Part shown: piece by piece, positions 63,239-64,000 of the stretch
Position numbering within the stretch: position 1 is the stretch's first letter
How the letters are laid out: each line of letters opens with the position of its first letter
Assembly (NCBI RefSeq): GCF_039555325.1
Contig: NZ_CP154608.1
Span: 1,674,001-1,738,000, forward strand
Direction: 5' to 3'
Source of the DNA: Sphingomicrobium sp. XHP0239
GTDB taxonomy: Bacteria > Pseudomonadota > Alphaproteobacteria > Sphingomonadales > Sphingomonadaceae
Length of the DNA stretch: 64,000 nt
The notes under the pieces: model-generated
What the model saw: the letters and a program-made list of their open reading frames with translations, nothing else
Databases searched by the model: none
What the model was told of the DNA's origin: nothing
Translations under genes and position numbers: made by a program

Positions 63239-64000
63239 CGCCGCCCCGATCTCGCCCGCTGGAAAGTGGAAGAGCGATTCGATGCAGAAGCGCGTCCGGG
63301 CGCGCTATGCGGCCGAGCGGCGCTTCCGTTTGTTCGGACTGGCCGCCGTCGGCCTGTCCGTGGCCTTTCTCGCCTTCCTGCTGGTGACGATGGTCGCCAA
63401 CGGCGCCTCGGGCTTCTTCAGGACCGAAGCCCCCGTGACGATCGACTTCGACGAAGCCGGCGTGATGCTGGATGCGCAGTCGCTGGAGGGGCGCAACGCG
63501 CGCAATGCCATCGCCGGCGCGAACCTCGATCGCGTCGTCCGCGAGGCCGCGGTGGCGCAATATGGCGAAGAGGGAGCGAATGTATTCGGACAGGCCGCGA
63601 CCATCGAACTGACCCAGCGCCTCCTCGACGATCCCACCATTCTGAGCGAGGGCGGGACCTTCACGCTGCCCGTGGCCTCCGATCTCGATCTGGCGGTCAA
63701 GGGCGACGGCCGTGCCGAGGCCGAGGCCTTGCAGCAGATCGTCGAACGAAACGCAGGGTTCGAACGCAGCTTCTCTTGGACCTTCCTCACCGCGAGCGAC
63801 AGCACCGATCCCTCCGCGGTCGGCATCTGGGGCGCTCTGAAGGGCAGTTTCTTCACCATCATCGTGACGATGGCGCTGGCCTTTCCGATCGGCGTTCTGT
63901 CGGCCGTCTATCTCGAGGAATTCGCGTCGCGAAATCGCTGGACGGACATGGTCGAGGTCTCGATCAACAATCTCGCGGCGGTACCCTCGATCATCTTCGG
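63231..64000 (+). CDS. pstA: Phosphate ABC transporter permease PstA, truncated by the window edge
   Basis: Open to the last base; 256 codons are visible. Begins with ATG at 63231, eight bases inside pstC. A basic cytoplasmic segment is followed by a transmembrane helix (about 43-63) and a long periplasmic region (64-190) that corresponds to the DUF3333-type N-terminal extension of alphaproteobacterial PstA, then the core permease begins with a helix at about 205-225 and VSINNLAAVPSIIFG. pstB and phoU are expected further on. Confidence 0.93.
   Translation, partial: MNNAAPISPAGKWKSDSMQKRVRARYAAERRFRLFGLAAVGLSVAFLAFLLVTMVANGASGFFRTEAPVTIDFDEAGVMLDAQSLEGRNARNAIAGANLDRVVREAAVAQYGEEGANVFGQAATIELTQRLLDDPTILSEGGTFTLPVASDLDLAVKGDGRAEAEALQQIVERNAGFERSFSWTFLTASDSTDPSAVGIWGALKGSFFTIIVTMALAFPIGVLSAVYLEEFASRNRWTDMVEVSINNLAAVPSIIF

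Overview
The window is about 64 kb of continuous, gene-dense, high-GC chromosome. Gene content points to an alphaproteobacterium of the Sphingomonadales (inferred). Supporting signs are a CtrA-like winged-helix domain, DUF3035 and DUF427 proteins, a plant-type glutamate-cysteine ligase, HflK-HflC-Do protease, Ku/LigD, a short PhoR with no membrane segment, and many small lipoproteins. I see no insertion sequence, integrase, phage gene, CRISPR array or rRNA. It reads as core genome with lineage-specific envelope genes mixed in.

Layout. 1-4.1 kb: 3' end of purL, an iron-storage pair (bfd, bfr) with matching Fur-like dyads upstream, a nitroreductase, a DUF418 membrane protein and an Hpt protein. 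4.2-8.7 kb (minus): panB, YfgM-like, bamB, der. 8.7-14 kb: methyltransferase-like membrane protein, coiled-coil lipoprotein, DUF427, ArsC-like, MATE, DMT, purT. 14-16.8 kb: AI-2E family transporter, an unknown anchored protein, a CHRD lipoprotein and a small lipoprotein. 16.8-18.8 kb: guaA, preceded by a 365-bp gene-free stretch rich in inverted repeats. 18.8-26.1 kb: an envelope region with a Tyr/Arg-rich secreted protein, two paralogous Cys-containing lipoproteins, a prolyl oligopeptidase, a META lipoprotein, a frameshifted two-domain exported protein and an L,D-transpeptidase. 26.2-28.7 kb (minus): rpsM-rpsK-rpoA-rplQ.

28.9-35.2 kb (plus): M14-family deacylase, ribF, ileS, lspA, DUF3035 lipoprotein, CtrA-like winged-helix protein. 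35.4-39.5 kb: sulfurtransferase, DUF2945, queF, small exported protein, DUF4440, HerA-like ATPase. 39.5-43.3 kb (minus): hflK-hflC-Do protease. 43.3-47 kb: apbC/mrp, CoA-binding protein, and two tandem paralogous metzincin metalloproteases. 47-50.8 kb (minus): pmbA, ubiA, phospholipase-D-like. 50.9-54.3 kb (plus): rsmE, gshA, pip, small membrane protein. 54.3-57 kb (minus): ku-ligD. 57-58 kb: tRNA-Gly(TCC), a PAP2 phosphatase and tRNA-Tyr(GTA). 58.1-59.6 kb: a membrane-tethered LuxR-type regulator and two unknown genes. 59.65-64 kb: phoR, pstS, pstC and truncated pstA, with a three-repeat Pho box before pstS.

Outstanding observations are the tandem metzincins, the single-base frameshift in a gene with an internal domain duplication, the diverged lipoprotein pair, the tethered LuxR cluster, the receiverless CtrA-like regulator, and LigD without a phosphoesterase domain. 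Starts were chosen from stop/start overlaps, Shine-Dalgarno spacing and family N-termini. No database search was run, so family names rest on recognised motifs.
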